Below are positions 9,327 through 17,885 of a stretch of 64,000 bases of DNA, one piece after another. Source of the stretch: CAVDRM01 sp963611355 (GTDB lineage Bacteria > Bacillota > Clostridia > Christensenellales > Aristaeellaceae); assembly GCA_963611355.1 (NCBI GenBank), contig CAVDRM010000005.1, positions 1 to 64,000 on the forward strand, read 5' to 3'. The translations under genes were made by a program, and so were the position numbers. Position 1 is the first letter of the stretch. The number at the start of each line of letters is the position of its first letter. The notes beneath the pieces were generated by a model. That model was not told the DNA's origin and did no database searches. It saw only the letters and a list, made by a program, of their open reading frames with translations.

Positions 9327-10673
9327 TTATTGCAGCGGAATGACGACTTTTTCCTCGAATTCACTCCGCACGGCCTGCGTTTGAGTATCTGATTCGGATG
9401 ATTCATCCGAGAATGCAAAGTGCAGGGTATCGGGGCGCTCCGTCAGCCCGCCGAAGGACAGGCCGATTTCTATGCAGGTTTTATCTGCGGCACACCAGCT
9501 CTCACCCTCCATGTTTGCAAAATTCAGTTCATTGCCCGCTGCGTCCGTCAGCTGCGGTGCTGTAAACTGATTGGCCAAGACGGACAAGGCGTTTTCCGTC
9601 GTTTCCTTGGGATAGACGTGCATCAGTACGATGGTGGACAGGGGCGATACGAAAACGCTGTCAAAATGTACCGTGCCAAAGGACAGTTCGATATCCTGCA
9701 TCGTAATCGTTTGGCCGAGCGATTCGGATGCATCCGTGTCAATCGTGAAGGAAACGGTGATGGTCGCCGTCTTCTTCATCCGGTCGCCGCTGATGAGCGT
9801 CTGGTCATCATCCGCAGATTCGCCGGCGCTTTCGGAGGCATCATCAAAGCTCAGCCCTTCATCGATGTCCGCCCAAAATTCTCCGTCCGCATTCACGACG
9901 GTATAGCCTTCGTCCCAATATGCTTCCGCATTCTGATAGCGGCAGGAGAACGCATCGGCGATTTCCGCGCCGGACTGTGCAATGGCATCATACCGTGCCT
10001 GATAATCAGCGGCCATGTCGGGCGAATCCGCATAAGCTTTGCTGTAATCGTACCACATCACGGGGTCAAGCACGACGATTTTATCGTTCAGCGGCCTTGT
10101 CACCGTAAATACGGCCTCGCCCCGAATAACGCCGTCATAGGTGCTGCCCAGCGCAGCCGACAGCATTCCGCCGTTGACGGGATTTCTGGAAAGCAGCGCG
10201 TCCGCTGCATCCTCAACGGCGAAGACTGACGGCAGCCATTGCCCCGCAAAGCTCTGAAATTCGATGGATACGGGGTCGCCGTTCAGATAGACGGCATTCA
10301 GCGTCAGCATCGCTAATGCATCGGGATTCAGATTCTCGGCGCTGATGCCGAGCGCCAGCCGTTTCCCGTCGTAAATAACGCCGGACAAATCGATTTTGAT
10401 GTTGTCCTGAGTGGCCGTGGCCGTGACAGCCTGCACACTGCTTTGCAGCTCCTGCGTGGCATCGCCGGACACCAGATATTGAAGAACGCCCGTTTGTGTG
10501 ACGGCATAGGCCGCGCCCGCAAGCATCAGAACAAGCGCCAGTGCTATGGAAAGCGCGAACACGGGACGCATTTTTTGAATGTTTTTCATCGTTTCTTTCT
10601 CCTTTAAAGCCTTTTCCAGCGTCTCGTGCACGGAATCCGGCACGGGCGGGAAAGCGTTTTGCAGATGTTTCAT
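9327..10673 (-). CDS. Membrane-anchored partner of an ECF sigma factor (DUF4179-like)
   Basis: 448 residues. A short cytoplasmic N-terminus (residues 1-36) is followed by one transmembrane helix at about 37-58 and a large extracytoplasmic domain. Its start overlaps the stop of the sigma-factor gene (ATGA-type overlap at 10670-10673), so the two are translationally coupled. This is the arrangement of clostridial sigma/anti-sigma pairs whose anti-sigma protein has a DUF4179-type outer domain. Acting as the anti-sigma factor that holds the sigma factor at the membrane is inferred from position and topology. The N-terminal segment is short and shows no obvious zinc-binding anti-sigma motif. Its stop codon lies about 115 bases from the IS30 remnant. 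Confidence 0.7.
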   Translation of the reverse strand: MKHLQNAFPPVPDSVHETLEKALKEKETMKNIQKMRPVFALSIALALVLMLAGAAYAVTQTGVLQYLVSGDATQELQSSVQAVTATATQDNIKIDLSGVIYDGKRLALGISAENLNPDALAMLTLNAVYLNGDPVSIEFQSFAGQWLPSVFAVEDAADALLSRNPVNGGMLSAALGSTYDGVIRGEAVFTVTRPLNDKIVVLDPVMWYDYSKAYADSPDMAADYQARYDAIAQSGAEIADAFSCRYQNAEAYWDEGYTVVNADGEFWADIDEGLSFDDASESAGESADDDQTLISGDRMKKTATITVSFTIDTDASESLGQTITMQDIELSFGTVHFDSVFVSPLSTIVLMHVYPKETTENALSVLANQFTAPQLTDAAGNELNFANMEGESWCAADKTCIEIGLSFGGLTERPDTLHFAFSDESSESDTQTQAVRSEFEEKVVIPLQ

Positions 10674-11146
10674 GGCTGTATGTCCTCCTTGAGCTGTATA
10701 CGCAGCCGCTGTATGCCTTCATGAATGCGCCATTTAATCGTTGCCTGCGGGAGCAGAAGCATTTTGGCGACCTCCTTAATCGGGAAACCGTCCAGATGAT
10801 GCATGATCACCGGCAGACGGTATTTTTCCGGCAGCCGTTCCAATGCATCGTACAGGGCCATGTCCGGCGGCTCTTCCAGAAACGGGATGTTTTCATCCAG
10901 CATGACCTCGCTGCTTTGACGTTTATAGGTGCGCTGAATGTCTCTGCAGCAGTTGACGAGAATGCGCATCAGCCATGCGTCAAAGCAGTCCTCATTCCGC
11001 AGGGAGGGCAGACGGCGCCATGCCGCAAAGACGGCATTTTGCAGCGCATCCGCACAATCCGCATCACAGCGCAGCATTGCCCGCGCCGTATGGTACATCC
11101 TTGACTCCAGGGCACGTACCCGCTCGTTAAAACCTTGTTCGTTCAT
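10670..11146 (-). CDS. ECF-type RNA polymerase sigma factor
   Basis: 158 residues. It has sigma region 2 (about residues 10-75, with DALQNAVFAAWRRL and DCFDAWLMRILVN) and region 4 (about 100-150, with LPEKYRLPVIMHHLDGFPIKEVAKML then PQATIKWRIHEGIQRLR, the helix-turn-helix that reads the -35 element). Region 3 is absent, which defines the ECF class. It directs RNA polymerase to a small regulon, probably including its own operon. It is the first gene of a two-gene minus-strand operon with the membrane protein at 9327-10673. The signal is unknown. No ECF promoter could be assigned with confidence in the 130 bases upstream. Confidence 0.9.
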   Translation of the reverse strand: MNEQGFNERVRALESRMYHTARAMLRCDADCADALQNAVFAAWRRLPSLRNEDCFDAWLMRILVNCCRDIQRTYKRQSSEVMLDENIPFLEEPPDMALYDALERLPEKYRLPVIMHHLDGFPIKEVAKMLLLPQATIKWRIHEGIQRLRIQLKEDIQP

Positions 11147-11221
11147 GCAACCATTCCTTTATCTATCATCGCGGTGACATTGATACAGACGCGGGAAAAA
11201 GCAAAAAGGATAGGCGGAGAA

Positions 11222-11273
11222 AGAAAAAAAGAGACCGCGCCGTTTTCACGGAGCAGCCCCTTTTGGTTCGGTC
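11222..11273 (-). terminator. Rho-independent terminator of the zinc-ribbon gene
   Basis: Read on the minus strand, GACCG pairs with CGGTC around an inner stem (GCTCCGTGAAAACGG). A run of seven T residues follows, ten bases after the stop of the gene at 11283. Confidence 0.6.
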
Positions 11274-11282
11274 GTTATGAAA

Positions 11283-11564
11283 TTACTTGCGCTGCATGGC
11301 CGCGTAGCATTCGCTGCAATACACGGGACGGTCGTTCCTCGGCTCGAAGGGAACCTGGGTGGCAGCGCCGCAGTTGGCGCAAACCGCATCGTGCATCACG
11401 CGGGGACCGCCGGCGTTACGCTGAGCCTTGTGCGCCTGACGGCACTCACGGCAACGAGTCGGTTCATTCTGAAAACCCTTTTCGGCATAGAATTCCTGCT
11501 CGCCAGCAGTGAACACGAATTCCTTACCGCAATCGCGGCACACCAGCGTCTTGTCCTGATACAT
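11283..11564 (-). CDS. Small double zinc-ribbon protein
   Basis: 93 residues with two CxxC...CxxC modules. The first is CRDCGKEFVFTAGEQEFY with its second Cys pair in RCREC (residues about 9-41); the second is CANCGAATQVPFEP with YCSECY (about 62-88). The first module, followed by the AEKGFQNEPTRC spacing, is typical of a widespread small zinc-ribbon family of Firmicutes with no assigned reaction. Some members are abundant and growth-regulated, and a nucleic-acid or ribosome role is plausible but unproven. A GGGGGA ribosome site lies upstream. The gene sits at the end of a long leader that holds a predicted structured RNA (11599-11820). A terminator follows directly. Confidence 0.8.
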   Translation of the reverse strand: MYQDKTLVCRDCGKEFVFTAGEQEFYAEKGFQNEPTRCRECRQAHKAQRNAGGPRVMHDAVCANCGAATQVPFEPRNDRPVYCSECYAAMQRK

Positions 11565-11598
11565 GGTCTTGTTTTCCCCCTGAATAAAATGAATATCT

Positions 11599-11820
11599 GG
11601 CTGAAATAATCGGCTGACCTGATCTTTGACCCCACACTCGCCGGCGGGAGCTTGGCTCTGCGCATCAGCGCCCTCACGCCGCTCTCTCGGTGGAGCGGAT
11701 GCTCCTCCGGCCGGACTTATATCTAGACCGCACCATGCTCATCGGTGCTTTGACCGACTTACGTGGACCGCTTTGCCTGCGACTGGCATCGGCTTGCAAC
11801 CACAGACCCGATTTCCAACC
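11599..11820 (-). ncRNA. Candidate structured RNA of about 220 nt (leader or free-standing)
   Basis: No convincing gene occupies 11565-11820, yet the region is GC-rich and foldable. On the minus strand the 5' end (GGTTGGAAATCGG, 11820-11808) can pair with the 3' end (CCGATTATTTCAGCC, 11613-11599). The stem can extend through GGTCT with AGATC. Internal hairpins include GCACC...GGTGC and GGAGCATCCGCTCC. A near-consensus promoter ends about seven bases before the predicted 5' end. Size, position and closed ends recall abundant clostridial RNAs such as the raiA-motif RNA, but I could not confirm membership in any family. It could be an independent RNA or the leader of the zinc-ribbon gene. Confidence 0.55.
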
Positions 11821-11826
11821 GTCGTC

Positions 11827-11855
11827 ATTATAGAGCGAAATTCCGTTTTATGCAA
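11827..11855 (-). promoter_or_regulatory. SigA promoter of the structured RNA
   Basis: On the minus strand TTGCAT (11855-11850) and TATAAT (11832-11827) are separated by exactly 17 bases. Transcription would begin close to 11820, where the predicted closing stem of the RNA starts. Confidence 0.75.
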
Positions 11856-12118
11856 GTGGTAATTTGATTTTTTTCGGAAAAAGTTTACACTGTTGCCCTC
11901 TCTTCGATGATTCGGCCGATTTATTTCTGCTTTTTGATGCCTGTCTCATGATAATGTTTATGAGCGTAAAACGCAGGATGCCGCACGAATCCCGCGCAGT
12001 CTTTTCGGCGGCATTTGCAGTGATAAAATATCAATTTCATTCCGTGCCTCCCGAACATGCGGCGCATCGGTAAAAAGACGGGACACCGCCGCTTTGTTCT
12101 TGCGCTCTTGTCCTTGCT

Positions 12119-12170
12119 TTGACATTGATTTGACATTTGTTCGGTTACCGATTTGACATTGCTTTGATAT
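12119..12170 (+). promoter_or_regulatory. Pho-box array upstream of the pst operon
   Basis: Heptamers TTGACAT at 12119-12125, 12130-12136 and 12153-12159, and TTGATAT at 12164-12170, lie on the same strand. Spacing is 11 bases within each pair and 23 between pairs, with a degenerate unit at about 12141. PhoP of B. subtilis binds direct TT(A/C/T)ACA-type repeats with an 11-bp period, so this is a convincing PhoP operator. It starts 164 bases upstream of pstC. A clear -10 box was not found; the promoter is probably activator-dependent. Confidence 0.8.
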
Positions 12171-12282
12171 GCTGGCTGCGGGTGCAGGAAGGACACGCCC
12201 TTTCGCCGGAAAGCGAAGCGCCGGCTTTGACGATGCGCGGAGCGGTTGAAATACCTGATGTAAAAACGGAGGGAAAAACAGC

Positions 12283-13152
12283 TTGAAAAACAGGCGGCAG
12301 ACATTTGAAAACGCGGTGCACGGCGTGTTTCTGGCGCTGGGGCTTGTTACGGTGGGCTGCGTGCTTTTGGTGACCGTCTATCTCATCATCGCAGGCATCC
12401 CAGCCATTCGGGAAATCGGCCTCGTAGATTTTCTGTTCGGGCAGGAATGGGCCTCTACTGCGGCAGAGCCGTCCTACGGCATTCTGCCTTTCATTCTGAC
12501 CAGCATTTACGGCACGGCAGGCGCGGTGGTGCTGGGCGTCCCCATTGGCTTTTTAACGGCGGTCTACCTGTCCAAGGCCGCGCATCCGCGCATCCGTGCC
12601 GTTATGCAGAGCGCGGTGAGCCTGTTGGCCGGCATTCCCTCCGTGGTCTATGGTCTGGTGGGTATGCTGGTGCTTGTGCCCGGCGTTCGGAAACTGTTCA
12701 ATGTGCCGGACGGAGCAAGCCTGTTTTCCGCTATCATCGTGCTGGCGGTCATGATTCTTCCCTCCGTCATCAAGGTTTCCGTGACGGCGTTGGATGCCGT
12801 GCCCAAGGAATATGAGGATGCGTCCTTGGCGCTTGGTGCAACGGATGTGGAAACATACTTCAGGGTCTCCGTGCCCGCCGCCCGCTCCGGCATTGCCGCT
12901 GCGGTGGTGCTGGGCGTCGGACGCGCCATCGGAGAGGCCATGGCGGTCATGATGGTGTCGGGCAATGTCCCCAATATGCCGACGCTGTTTGGAAGCGTTC
13001 GCTTTTTGACTACGGCAGTCGCCAGCGAAATGTCTTATGCTTCCGGCCTGCAAAGGCAGGCGCTGTTCTCCATCGCTCTGGTCTTGTACCTGTTCATCAT
13101 GCTGATGAACGCGGCGCTGAATTTCCTGCTCAAGCGGCCAAAGAACGCATGA
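12283..13152 (+). CDS. pstC: Phosphate ABC transporter permease PstC
   Basis: 289 residues and about six transmembrane helices. It is one of the two inner-membrane subunits of the high-affinity phosphate importer. The cytoplasmic coupling loop is the stretch DAVPKEYEDASLALGATDVE (near residue 170) followed by GRAIGEAMAVMMVSGN, as in PstC. The start is a TTG at 12283, eight bases after GGAGGG; no better ATG start fits the N-terminus. It is the first gene of a six-gene phosphate operon and sits directly behind a Pho-box array. Pst operons normally begin with pstS for the phosphate-binding protein, and no pstS is present here. Confidence 0.95.
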   Translation: MKNRRQTFENAVHGVFLALGLVTVGCVLLVTVYLIIAGIPAIREIGLVDFLFGQEWASTAAEPSYGILPFILTSIYGTAGAVVLGVPIGFLTAVYLSKAAHPRIRAVMQSAVSLLAGIPSVVYGLVGMLVLVPGVRKLFNVPDGASLFSAIIVLAVMILPSVIKVSVTALDAVPKEYEDASLALGATDVETYFRVSVPAARSGIAAAVVLGVGRAIGEAMAVMMVSGNVPNMPTLFGSVRFLTTAVASEMSYASGLQRQALFSIALVLYLFIMLMNAALNFLLKRPKNA

Positions 13153-13180
13153 AATAAAAAAACGAGGTGTAAAAAGAGGC

Positions 13181-14038
13181 ATGGGTTCTATGTCAAAGAG
13201 GAGAAAGGCGCACATCATCCTGCTGCGGGCGCTGATGGGACTGGCTGCAGAGCTGACTGCGGCGCTGGTGCTGTGCCTGATTATCTATGTGCTGGTGAAG
13301 GGGCTGCCCAATGTCACCTGGGATTTAATCAGCACAAAGCCGAGCTACCTCAAAAATCACATCGGCATTCTGCCGGACATCCTGAATACTCTGTATATCG
13401 TGGCGGCGGCGCTGGTCGTTGTTCTGCCCCTGGGCGTCGGCGCGGCCATTTACCTGACGGAATACGCGGCCAGCCGCAAGCTCGTGTCCGTCATCGAATA
13501 CGCGGCGGAAACGCTCTCCGGCATTCCGTCCATCATCTACGGTTTGGTCGGTATGCTTTTCTTCTGCCAGTTCTTAAATATGCGCACCTCCTGCATGGCA
13601 GGCGCGCTGACCCTTGCCATCATGAACCTGCCTACCGTCATGCGCACGACGCAGGAAAGCCTAAAAACCGTCCCGCAGAGCTACCGCGAGGGCGCGTTCG
13701 GCTTGGGCGCGGGCAAATGGCGCGTCATCCGCACCGTGGTGCTGCCCGGCTGCGTGGACGGCGTCATCACGGGCTGCATCCTGTCGGTCGGCCGCATCTT
13801 GGGCGAATCGGCAGCGCTTCTGTTCACGGCGGGCTTTGCGCATTCCCTGAACGGCTTTTTGCATGGCTTGAGAAGGGCGGGCGCAACGCTGACCGTGGCG
13901 CTGTATGTATACGCCAAGGAGCAGGGGGAGTTTGATGTAGCCTTCGCCATTGCCGCCATTCTGCTGATTTTGACCTTCCTCATCAATTTGGCGGCCGAGC
14001 TTGTCGCCAAGTTCTTCCAAAGAAAAAAACGACTGTGA
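13181..14038 (+). CDS. pstA: Phosphate ABC transporter permease PstA
   Basis: 285 residues. Second permease subunit of the phosphate importer, with about six membrane helices. The coupling segment is TVPQSYREGAFGLGAGKWRV (near residue 165) followed by GRILGESAALLFTAG, the PstA counterpart of the PstC motif. The gene starts 28 bases after pstC and is followed by pstB after 9 bases. Two in-frame ATG codons lie three codons apart (13181 and 13190); the first is used here because AGAGG precedes it closely. Confidence 0.95.
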   Translation: MGSMSKRRKAHIILLRALMGLAAELTAALVLCLIIYVLVKGLPNVTWDLISTKPSYLKNHIGILPDILNTLYIVAAALVVVLPLGVGAAIYLTEYAASRKLVSVIEYAAETLSGIPSIIYGLVGMLFFCQFLNMRTSCMAGALTLAIMNLPTVMRTTQESLKTVPQSYREGAFGLGAGKWRVIRTVVLPGCVDGVITGCILSVGRILGESAALLFTAGFAHSLNGFLHGLRRAGATLTVALYVYAKEQGEFDVAFAIAAILLILTFLINLAAELVAKFFQRKKRL

Positions 14039-14047
14039 GGAGAATAT

Positions 14048-14803
14048 ATGAGCGACATCCTAACCGTTCGGGATTTGTGCCTGTGGTACGGAAACCATCA
14101 GGCGCTGAAGAACATCGACATGAATATTCGGGATAAGGGCATCACCGCGCTGATAGGACCGTCCGGCTGCGGAAAGTCCACCTTTCTAAAGACGCTCAAC
14201 CGCATGAACGACCTTGTGCCGAATGTGAAAATCACGGGCAGCGTCTGCTATGAGGGATGGGATATTTACGCGCCCGATACCGATGTCAACGACCTGCGCC
14301 GTCAAATCGGCATGGTGTTTCAAAAGCCCAATCCGTTCCCCATGAGCATCTATGATAACATCGCCTACGGCCCGCGAACGCATGGCATCCGCTCTCGCGC
14401 AAGGCTGGACGAAATCGTGGAGCGCTCTCTGCGAGGGGCAGCCATCTGGGACGAGGTCAAGGACAGATTAAAGAAAAATGCCTTGGGTCTGTCCGGCGGC
14501 CAGCAGCAGCGCCTGTGCATCGCCCGCGCCTTGGCCGTTGAGCCGCGGGTGCTGCTCATGGATGAGCCGACCAGCGCCCTTGATCCCATCTCCACCTCCC
14601 GCATTGAGGAGCTTGCCGCAGAGCTTAAAAAGCAGTACACCATTGTCATCGTCACGCACAATATGCAGCAGGCCGTCCGCATTTCGGACACCACGGCCTT
14701 CTTCCTGCTGGGCGATTTAGTGGAGTACGGGCAGACGGAAGACATGTTCTCTTCGCCGAACGACAAGCGGACGGAGGATTATATCACGGGGAGGTTTGGC
14801 TGA
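14048..14803 (+). CDS. pstB: Phosphate ABC transporter ATPase PstB
   Basis: 251 residues, the usual PstB length. It hydrolyses ATP to drive phosphate import through PstCA. Walker A is GPSGCGKST (about residues 38-46), the Q-loop is MVFQKPNPFPMS, the ABC signature is LSGGQQQRLCIARALA, Walker B is VLLMDEPTSALD and the switch His is in IVTHNMQQA. The QKPNPFPMS sequence is diagnostic of PstB among ABC ATPases. Its stop codon overlaps the phoU start (TGATG), giving translational coupling. Confidence 0.97.
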   Translation: MSDILTVRDLCLWYGNHQALKNIDMNIRDKGITALIGPSGCGKSTFLKTLNRMNDLVPNVKITGSVCYEGWDIYAPDTDVNDLRRQIGMVFQKPNPFPMSIYDNIAYGPRTHGIRSRARLDEIVERSLRGAAIWDEVKDRLKKNALGLSGGQQQRLCIARALAVEPRVLLMDEPTSALDPISTSRIEELAAELKKQYTIVIVTHNMQQAVRISDTTAFFLLGDLVEYGQTEDMFSSPNDKRTEDYITGRFG

Positions 14804-15447
14804 TGAGAAGCCGTTTTGATGAGCAGCTCGCGCTGCTGAACCGAGAATTGATTGAAATGGGCGCGCTGTGCGAGGAGGTCATTTCGATGGCTTCTCAGGC
14901 GCTGCTTGACGGCAGCCCCGCCATCGCAAAGAAAATCGCCCCGCTCGATGCGGAGATTGACCAGAAAGAGCGCACCATCGAATCCATGTGTTTAAAGCTC
15001 CTGCTCCAGCAGCAGCCTGTGGCGCGTGACCTGCGGCAGATTTCCGCGGCGCTGAAAATGGTGACGGATATGGAGCGCATCGGCGATCAGGCCGAGGATG
15101 TCGCCGAAATCATCCAGTTTTTGAATGGCCGCGGCGCGGAAAATGGTGAGCTGATGCGGAAAATGACGGAGTCTGCCATGAAAATGGTCACGGACAGCGT
15201 TGACGCATACGTCCGGCATGATATAATATTGGCAGAGAAGGTCGTTTCGGACGATGACGTCGTGGACGACCTCTTTGACAAGGTGAAGCGGGCGCTGATT
15301 CGGAAAATCGCAGACAGGCCGGAGGACGGCGAGTATGCGCTGGATCTGCTGATGATTGCCAAGTATTTTGAGCGTATTGCCGATCATGCGGTCAATATTG
15401 CGCAGTGGGTGATTTTTTCTGTCACGGGTGTCCACAAGGAGGGGTAA
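14803..15447 (+). CDS. phoU: Phosphate-signalling protein PhoU
   Basis: 214 residues forming two repeated three-helix bundles, each with the metal-binding E/DxxxD pattern of PhoU (MVTDMERIGDQAEDVAE near residue 86 and MIAKYFERIADHAVNIA near 186). PhoU links the state of the Pst transporter to the sensor kinase and silences the regulon when phosphate is ample. It overlaps pstB by one base, and the response regulator follows after three bases, matching the functional chain transporter-PhoU-regulator-kinase. Confidence 0.95.
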   Translation: MRSRFDEQLALLNRELIEMGALCEEVISMASQALLDGSPAIAKKIAPLDAEIDQKERTIESMCLKLLLQQQPVARDLRQISAALKMVTDMERIGDQAEDVAEIIQFLNGRGAENGELMRKMTESAMKMVTDSVDAYVRHDIILAEKVVSDDDVVDDLFDKVKRALIRKIADRPEDGEYALDLLMIAKYFERIADHAVNIAQWVIFSVTGVHKEG

Positions 15448-15450
15448 CAG

Positions 15451-16137
15451 ATGATATGGTGCGTGGAGGACGATGCCAGCATTCGGGATATCGAGCTGTA
15501 TGCGCTCAAATCCGCCGGCTTTTCCGTGTGCGGGTTTGAGGACGCCACGTCCTGCTGGGAAGCGCTCAAGAACGGGGAGATGCCGGAGCTGATTGTGCTG
15601 GATGTGATGCTGCCGGGTCTGGACGGCGTCGAGCTGCTGCGCCGCATTCGCGCATCGGCAGTCCTGCAGACGATTCCCGTTGTCATGGCGACCGCGAAGG
15701 GTGCGGAAATTGACCGCATCCAAGGGCTGGACATGGGCGCGGATTATTATCTGACAAAGCCCTTCGGCGTAATGGAAATGGTCTCCTGCGTGAAGGCCGT
15801 TCTGCGTCGATGCGCCTCGGACGGCAGAGAGCGGACGCTGAAAATGGGCGGGCTGACCCTCAGCCCCGACAGCCACACCGTCACGGCGGACGGAAAGAAC
15901 ATCGCGCTGACCTATAAGGAATTTGAACTGCTTCGCCTCTTTCTGTCCAATCCAGGCATTGCCTTCACCAGAGACCGGCTTTTCAGCAAGGTCTGGGGAG
16001 AGGACTTCTGCGGGGAGAGCCGCACCATTGATACGCACATCCTGACGCTCCGCCAAAAATTGGGCGCATATGGCGATATGATTAAAACCGTGCGTCATGT
16101 GGGCTATCGGCTGGAGGAAAAGGCCGATGAGCAATAA
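15451..16137 (+). CDS. phoP: OmpR/PhoB-type response regulator of the phosphate regulon
   Basis: 228 residues. The receiver domain (1-120) carries acidic residues EDD at 6-8, the phospho-acceptor Asp51 in IVLDVMLPG, and the Lys in YYLTKPFG. The C-terminal winged helix (about 130-225) has the RTIDTHILTLRQKLG recognition helix. It should bind the Pho boxes at 12119-12170 and activate its own operon. The name phoP follows Gram-positive usage; phoB would be equivalent. The kinase gene starts inside its last codons. Confidence 0.9.
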   Translation: MIWCVEDDASIRDIELYALKSAGFSVCGFEDATSCWEALKNGEMPELIVLDVMLPGLDGVELLRRIRASAVLQTIPVVMATAKGAEIDRIQGLDMGADYYLTKPFGVMEMVSCVKAVLRRCASDGRERTLKMGGLTLSPDSHTVTADGKNIALTYKEFELLRLFLSNPGIAFTRDRLFSKVWGEDFCGESRTIDTHILTLRQKLGAYGDMIKTVRHVGYRLEEKADEQ

Positions 16138-17785
16138 AATTTTTCGCTCCATCCTGCTGGCGGCGGTCATCGTGCTTTTGTCTGCCGCACTGATTATCGT
16201 GGGCGTCATGTATGAATACTTCGGCGGCCTTCAGGAAGAACAGCTTGGCGATGAACTGAAGCTGGCCGCGGCGGGTGTCACCGAGAGCGGACAGGCATAC
16301 TTGAACCGTGTTTCGGACAGCGGATACCGTTTAACGTGGATTCAAGCGGACGGCACAGTGCTGTTTGATTCTCAGGCGGATGCTGCTCTCCTGCCCGGTC
16401 ACGCGGACAGAGACGAGGTCAAACAGGCGCTTGAAAACGGAACGGGGGAAAGCGCCCGCTATTCGGATACGCTGCTTGAAAAAACGTTGTATCGCGCCTG
16501 CCGCCTTGCGGACGGCACGGTGCTTCGAATTTCGGTTGCCCGCGCCACGGCGTGGTATCTGGTTTTAGGCATGCTGCAGCCTATTTCAGCAGTGCTGGCG
16601 GCTGCGCTGATTCTTTCATGGGTGCTGGCGCGGAAGCTGTCCAAGCGTATTGTTGAGCCGCTCAATCAGCTTGATTTGGAGCATCCCCTGGACAACGGCG
16701 GCGCTTATGAGGAACTGTCGCCCCTGCTTCGGCGCATTGCTTCCCAGCGCGAGACGCTGGATGAGCAGATGCGCACTCTGTGCCGGAAAACGGACGAATT
16801 CAACGAGATCATCCGCAATATGCGCGAGGGTCTGGTGCTGCTGGATGAGCATGGCCGCGTTTTGAGCATCAATCGGGCGGCGGAAAGCCTGTTTTCTGCC
16901 GATGATTCCTGCATCGGTCAGGACTTTTTAACCGTCGAGCGGGCGCATGAGGTCAGCCGCGCCATCGAAAAGGCAGTTTCCGACGGCCACAGCGAAACGC
17001 GCTATGAGCGCGACGGACGCGCCTATCAGCTTGATGTCAGCCGCATTGACTCGGACGGCACGACGGTGGGCGCGGTGCTGCTGAGCTTTGACATCACCGA
17101 AAAGGAATACGCCGAGCAGAGCCGCCGCGAGTTTACCGCCAACGTCTCCCATGAATTAAAAACACCTTTACAGGGCATCATCGGCAGTGCCGAATTGATT
17201 GAGAGCGGCATGGCCAAGCCGGAGGATGTGCCGCGCTTTATCGGCTACATCCGCACGGAGGCCGCCCGCATGGTGACGCTCATCGGCGACATTATCCGCC
17301 TGTCTCAGCTGGACGAAGGCGGCGAGATGCCGTACGAGGAGGTGGAGGTGCTGGCCGCCGCACGCGAGGCGCAGAACGCCTTGGAAAACGAAGCTGAAAA
17401 AAAGCACATCACGCTCATTACGGAGGGCGAGCCGATACGCCTGACCGCCGTGCGCAGACTGATTTACGAAATCGTTTACAATCTCTGCGACAACGCCATA
17501 AAATATAATGTAGAAAACGGCACTGTCCGCATAACGGTCGGCTCGGACGGCAGCGATGCGTTCATCCGCGTGGCCGATACGGGCATCGGCATTCCGAAAA
17601 AGGATTGGGAGCGCATCTTTGAACGCTTTTATCGGGTGGATAAGAGCCATTCCAAAGCCTCCGGAGGCACGGGACTCGGCCTTTCCATCGTCAAGCACGC
17701 CGTGCTGTACCTGAACGGCCGCATAGACCTGAACAGCGAAACGGACAAGGGAACGGTCGTCACCGTCAGGCTGCCGATAAAATAA
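16127..17785 (+). CDS. phoR: Phosphate sensor histidine kinase (PhoR-type)
   Basis: 552 residues from the ATG at 16127, which follows GGAGG and overlaps the regulator gene by 11 bases; an upstream in-frame ATG at 16097 lies deeper in that gene and is unlikely. Two transmembrane helices (about residues 5-27 and 145-170) flank a small outer domain. They are followed by a HAMP-like linker, a PAS domain (about 225-325), the HisKA domain with His342 in SHELKTPLQG, and the ATP-binding domain with NLCDNAIKYN, DTGIGIPKKDW and GGTGLGLSIVKH boxes. This is the standard PhoR layout. It ends the phosphate operon. Confidence 0.92.
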   Translation: MSNKIFRSILLAAVIVLLSAALIIVGVMYEYFGGLQEEQLGDELKLAAAGVTESGQAYLNRVSDSGYRLTWIQADGTVLFDSQADAALLPGHADRDEVKQALENGTGESARYSDTLLEKTLYRACRLADGTVLRISVARATAWYLVLGMLQPISAVLAAALILSWVLARKLSKRIVEPLNQLDLEHPLDNGGAYEELSPLLRRIASQRETLDEQMRTLCRKTDEFNEIIRNMREGLVLLDEHGRVLSINRAAESLFSADDSCIGQDFLTVERAHEVSRAIEKAVSDGHSETRYERDGRAYQLDVSRIDSDGTTVGAVLLSFDITEKEYAEQSRREFTANVSHELKTPLQGIIGSAELIESGMAKPEDVPRFIGYIRTEAARMVTLIGDIIRLSQLDEGGEMPYEEVEVLAAAREAQNALENEAEKKHITLITEGEPIRLTAVRRLIYEIVYNLCDNAIKYNVENGTVRITVGSDGSDAFIRVADTGIGIPKKDWERIFERFYRVDKSHSKASGGTGLGLSIVKHAVLYLNGRIDLNSETDKGTVVTVRLPIK

Positions 17786-17795
17786 GGCAGGTGAA

Positions 17796-17828
17796 AAACA
17801 CCGTACGGACAAAGGTATGGTGTTTTTT
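17796..17828 (+). terminator. Terminator of the phosphate operon
   Basis: AAACACCGTAC and GGTATGGTGTTT form a stem around a short loop, followed by a T-rich run. It lies about 10 bases after the kinase stop codon and directly before the next promoter. Confidence 0.7.
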
Positions 17829-17830
17829 GT

Positions 17831-17860
17831 TTGGAAAAGTCCGGTTATCTATGCTATAAT
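17831..17860 (+). promoter_or_regulatory. SigA-type promoter of the phosphodiester glycosidase gene
   Basis: TTGGAA (17831-17836) and TATAAT (17855-17860) with an 18-base spacer. The gene starts 26 bases downstream behind AAGGAGGTG. Confidence 0.65.
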
Positions 17861-17885
17861 CAAAGCGGCTAAGGAGGTGCGGACA

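Noticed and set aside
12131..12220. Search for pstS or a fragment of it upstream of pstC
   Set aside because: No frame shows a signal peptide or phosphate-binding motif; only Pho boxes and a leader are present.
14992..16209. 405-codon minus-strand open frame across phoU and phoP
   Set aside because: It spans two well-supported genes on the other strand and has shadow-like composition.
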